From contig NZ_JASERU010000005.1 in the NCBI RefSeq assembly GCF_030504985.1, positions 207,036 through 271,035 on the forward strand: a stretch of DNA of 64,000 bases, written 5' to 3'. The stretch is from Fulvimonas sp. R45 (GTDB lineage Bacteria > Pseudomonadota > Gammaproteobacteria > Xanthomonadales > Rhodanobacteraceae). The notes beneath the pieces were generated by a model. It was given only the letters and a program-made list of their open reading frames with translations. It had not been told where the DNA came from and did not search any database. The translations under genes and the position numbers were made by a program. Shown piece by piece: positions 60,857 to 64,000 of this stretch (position 1 is its first letter; each line of letters starts with the position of its first letter).

Positions 60857-61653
60857 TCAGCGTGCGTCGAGCGCGGTGCGGATCGGCGCCAGGAATGCCT
60901 GCACCCGCTGCGCGATCTCCGCCGCGGACGTCGCGCCGGCCAGCCGTTCCACCAGCGCGCTGCCGATCACCACCGCGTCGGCGAAGCCGGCGATGGCCTT
61001 CGCGCTTTCGGCATCGCGCACGCCGAAGCCCACCGCCACCGGTGCGCTGGCGTGGCTGCGGATGTCCGCGACCCGCGCGGCGATGTCCGTGGTGCTGAGC
61101 CGCGCCGCGCCGGTGATGCCGGCGAACGACACGTAGTAGAGGAAGCCCTCCGCCGCCTTGCACAGGTGCGCCAGGCGCTCCGGCGCCGTGGTGGGCGCGG
61201 CGAGCAGGATCTGCTTGAGGCCCGCCTCGCGCAGCGGCGCCAGCACGGCGGATTCCTCCAGCGGGCAATCCACCAGCAGCGCGCCGTCGACGCCAGCCTG
61301 CACGGCTTCCTGCGCGAAGCGCACGTAGCCGTGGATCTCGACCGGGTTGAGGTAGCCCATCAGCACCACCGGCGTGTCGGGGTCCTGCTGGCGGAACTGC
61401 GCCACCCAGCCGAGCACGTCGGCCAGCCCGACGCCCGCGGCGATGGCGCGCTCGCTGGCGTGCTGGATCACCGGGCCGTCGGCCATCGGATCGGAGAACG
61501 GCACGCCCAGCTCGATCAGGTCGGCGCCTGCCCCGACCAGGGCGTGCATCAAGGCCACCGCGTGTTCCGGCGACGGGTCGCCCGCGGTGACGAACGGGAT
61601 CAGCCCGGTGCGGCCGGCGGCCTTGAGCGCGGCGAAGCGGCGATCGATGCGAT

Positions 61654-61657
<4 letters not shown>
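60857..61657 (-). CDS. trpA: Tryptophan synthase alpha chain
   Basis: A 266-residue TIM-barrel lyase that splits indole-glycerol phosphate to indole. The catalytic E49 ([17 protein letters not shown]) and D60 are present, as are [11 protein letters not shown] and the [11 protein letters not shown] phosphate-binding loop. It overlaps trpB by four bases (ATGA), matching tight coupling of the two subunits. On this strand accD would often follow directly; here repeats, a regulator and an SDR gene come between. Confidence 0.97.
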
Positions 61658-62865
<1,208 letters not shown>

Positions 62866-62950
62866 GATGGTCTCTCTCGGAACGACGCGACAGGCTCACA
62901 CCTTAGCGCGGGGCATCGAGGCAAAAAAGCGAAAAGATCGCTCCGACACT

Positions 62951-62963
62951 TGAGCTAAACTCA
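62951..62963. promoter_or_regulatory. Candidate LysR operator between trpB and the LysR gene
   Basis: TGAGCTAAACTCA is a perfect inverted repeat (TGAG-N5-CTCA) of the T-N11-A type bound by LysR proteins, five bases before the LysR ATG. It overlaps a TAAACT that could serve as a -10. Confidence 0.5.
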
Positions 62964-62967
62964 CACC

Positions 62968-63858
62968 ATGACCGAGCGCGGCCTGCCCTCGCTGAATGCC
63001 CTGCGCGCCTTCGAGGCCGCCGCCCGGCTGGGCAGCATGAGCCTGGCCGCGCAGGAACTGCACGTGACCCACGGCGCGGTGAGCCGGCAGGTGCGCGCGC
63101 TGGAGGAGGCGCTCGGCCAGCCACTGTTCGTCCGCCAGGGCCGCGGCGTGGAACCCACCGCCGCCGGGCGCCAGCTGCAGGAAAGCTGCCACGACGCCTT
63201 CGCCCAGTTGCGCGAGAGCTGGGCGCGGCTGCGGCGCGCGCAGGCGGACGCGGCGCTGGTGCTGGGCTGCTCCGGCAGCGTGCTGGCGCGCTGGGTGATC
63301 CCGCGGCTGGAACGCCTGCGCCACGAGCTGCCCATGCTGACCCTGCACCTGGCCGTGCAGGAAGACACGCCTGCCGCCGCCCTGCCCGGCCAGGACGCCG
63401 CCCTGCTGCTGGCCGCGCCGCCCTGGCCCGCGTCGTGGCAGGTGCACGAGCTGGCGCCGGAACGCATCGGCCCGGTATTCAGCCCGCGCCACCCGGATGC
63501 CGAGCGCCTGCGCGCGCTGTCCGCCAGGGCGCTGTGCGACGAACCGCTGCTGTACACCGCCTCGCGTCCGCAGGCGTGGCCGGACTGGGCGCGCGCCAGC
63601 GGGCTGCCGCCGGAGTCGCTGCGCCAGGCGCAGGCGCTGCCCCATCTCTACTTCCTGCTGGAGGCCGCGGCGGCGGGGCTGGGCGTGGCGATCGCGCCGC
63701 AGCCGCTGGTGGCCGACGACCTCGCCAGCGGCCGGCTGCTGGCGCCCTGGGGCTTCCGCGAAACGCCGGCGCGCTGGATGCTGGCCACCACGCGCGCCGG
63801 CGACCCGCGCATCGCGGCGCTGGCCGGCTGGCTGCAACGGGAGCTGGCGGAAGGCTGA
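62968..63858 (+). CDS. LysR-family regulator (TrpI/GcvA-like)
   Basis: A 296-residue regulator: HTH with LNALRAFEAAARLGSMSLAAQ and THGAVSRQVRALEEALGQPLF, and an effector domain of normal length. The HTH wording resembles GcvA/TrpI/AmpR types. Being divergent from trpBA, with a shared operator candidate, it is probably the trp activator. It ends 38 bases before the window-end repeat. Confidence 0.9.
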   Translation: MTERGLPSLNALRAFEAAARLGSMSLAAQELHVTHGAVSRQVRALEEALGQPLFVRQGRGVEPTAAGRQLQESCHDAFAQLRESWARLRRAQADAALVLGCSGSVLARWVIPRLERLRHELPMLTLHLAVQEDTPAAALPGQDAALLLAAPPWPASWQVHELAPERIGPVFSPRHPDAERLRALSARALCDEPLLYTASRPQAWPDWARASGLPPESLRQAQALPHLYFLLEAAAAGLGVAIAPQPLVADDLASGRLLAPWGFRETPARWMLATTRAGDPRIAALAGWLQRELAEG

Positions 63859-63896
63859 AGCCGGGTCGCCGTTTCGATGCAGGAGCGGGGCGCCCC

Positions 63897-63924
63897 GGCC
63901 TCAGAGCCTGTTCACGATCTCCGC
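63897..63924 (-). repeat. Right copy of the 28-bp inverted repeat bracketing the window
   Basis: An exact reverse complement of bases 1-28. The match stops at 63897 on the inner side (the next base differs). It contains GAGCCTGTTCACGATCTCCGC preceded by TCA. The preceding GGGGCGCCCC (63887-63896) is a small palindrome after the LysR gene. Confidence 0.85.
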
Positions 63925-64000
63925 GTGGCCCGCGTTGCCTTGCTTTGGCCGCCAGGTGGGAGTGCGTGGCGCAGCGCCTGCCTGGCTGGCAGGCCAAGCC
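63901..64000 (-). other. 3' end of an open frame entering from the right edge
   Basis: On the minus strand the last 100 bases read in one frame as AWPASQAGAAPRTPTWRPKQ, then GNAGHAEIVNRL and TGA. The final AEIVNRL-stop is the same as in bases 1-24 of the window. It may be the end of a repeated gene, such as a transposase, or simply translated non-coding repeat. I do not recognise the protein. Confidence 0.35.

Overview
The window is a high-GC, gene-dense piece of a gammaproteobacterial chromosome. Gene content suggests the order Lysobacterales (Xanthomonadales), probably Rhodanobacteraceae. The pointers are an XAC0095-family protein, a trpB-trpA pair with a divergent LysR gene and accD further along the same strand, YaeQ, bTHX, HutF-type histidine degradation, and a Fur-family regulator grouped with MerC-domain and CDF proteins. 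This placement is inferred from gene content, not from a database search. I saw no rRNA, tRNA or CRISPR array.

Layout. 0.2-11.7 kb is housekeeping and metabolic: VOC protein, glutathione transferase, MBL hydrolase, PhyH dioxygenase, DbpA helicase, M13 peptidase, YaeQ, a MocR regulator lacking the usual PLP lysine, and a divergent secreted hydrolase. 11.7-18.4 kb is the most accessory-looking block: a secreted unknown, XAC0095 protein, HTH regulator, an AbrB/PIN toxin-antitoxin pair, a polytopic membrane protein ending in a type IV pilin-like domain, another secreted unknown, an 88-bp direct repeat, a frameshifted hsdR remnant and a MazEF pair. 18.6-28.5 kb holds hutU, a catalase-like peroxidase with cytochrome b561, an SGNH hydrolase, the Ada/AlkA-Ogt alkylation repair operon, a repeat-filled spacer, and a TetR gene overlapping an Lnt-like acyltransferase. 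28.5-41 kb has secreted and envelope functions: phosphodiesterase, gamma-glutamyltransferase, MFS exporter, PD40 protein, a large glycoside-hydrolase-like protein, and a CpxRA-type system divergent from a Spy/CpxP-like gene with a perfect CpxR box between them.

41-57 kb contains an aldo/keto reductase-hydrolase operon under a divergent LysR gene, a 54-residue lipoprotein gene antisense to that LysR gene, hutF, a ClC transporter overlapping hutI, bTHX, a zinc module (Zur-like regulator, MerC protein, CDF exporter, with a Zur-like box), gltX, several small envelope proteins and a glycosyltransferase-PAP2 pair. 57-64 kb has a tandem hairpin module, accD, an SDR gene divergent from an MmyB-type regulator, then trpA, trpB and a divergent LysR gene. 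The SDR/regulator pair lies between two repeat arrays and separates trpA from accD, which are neighbours in many relatives.

Dispersed repeats are a strong theme. A REP-like arm of about 40 bp occurs as inverted pairs around three intergenic loci (near 26.1, 33.7 and 58.4 kb). Two of those loci share a nested-palindrome core; the third encloses a different element of about 108 bp, found again in inverted orientation at 60.7 kb. The two ends of the window carry an exact 28-bp inverted repeat that looks like the same 3' end of a repeated gene or insertion element. I found no convincing wholly new system. The best leads are the pilin-fold membrane protein, the lysine-less MocR regulator, and the paired REP-like elements with exchangeable interiors.
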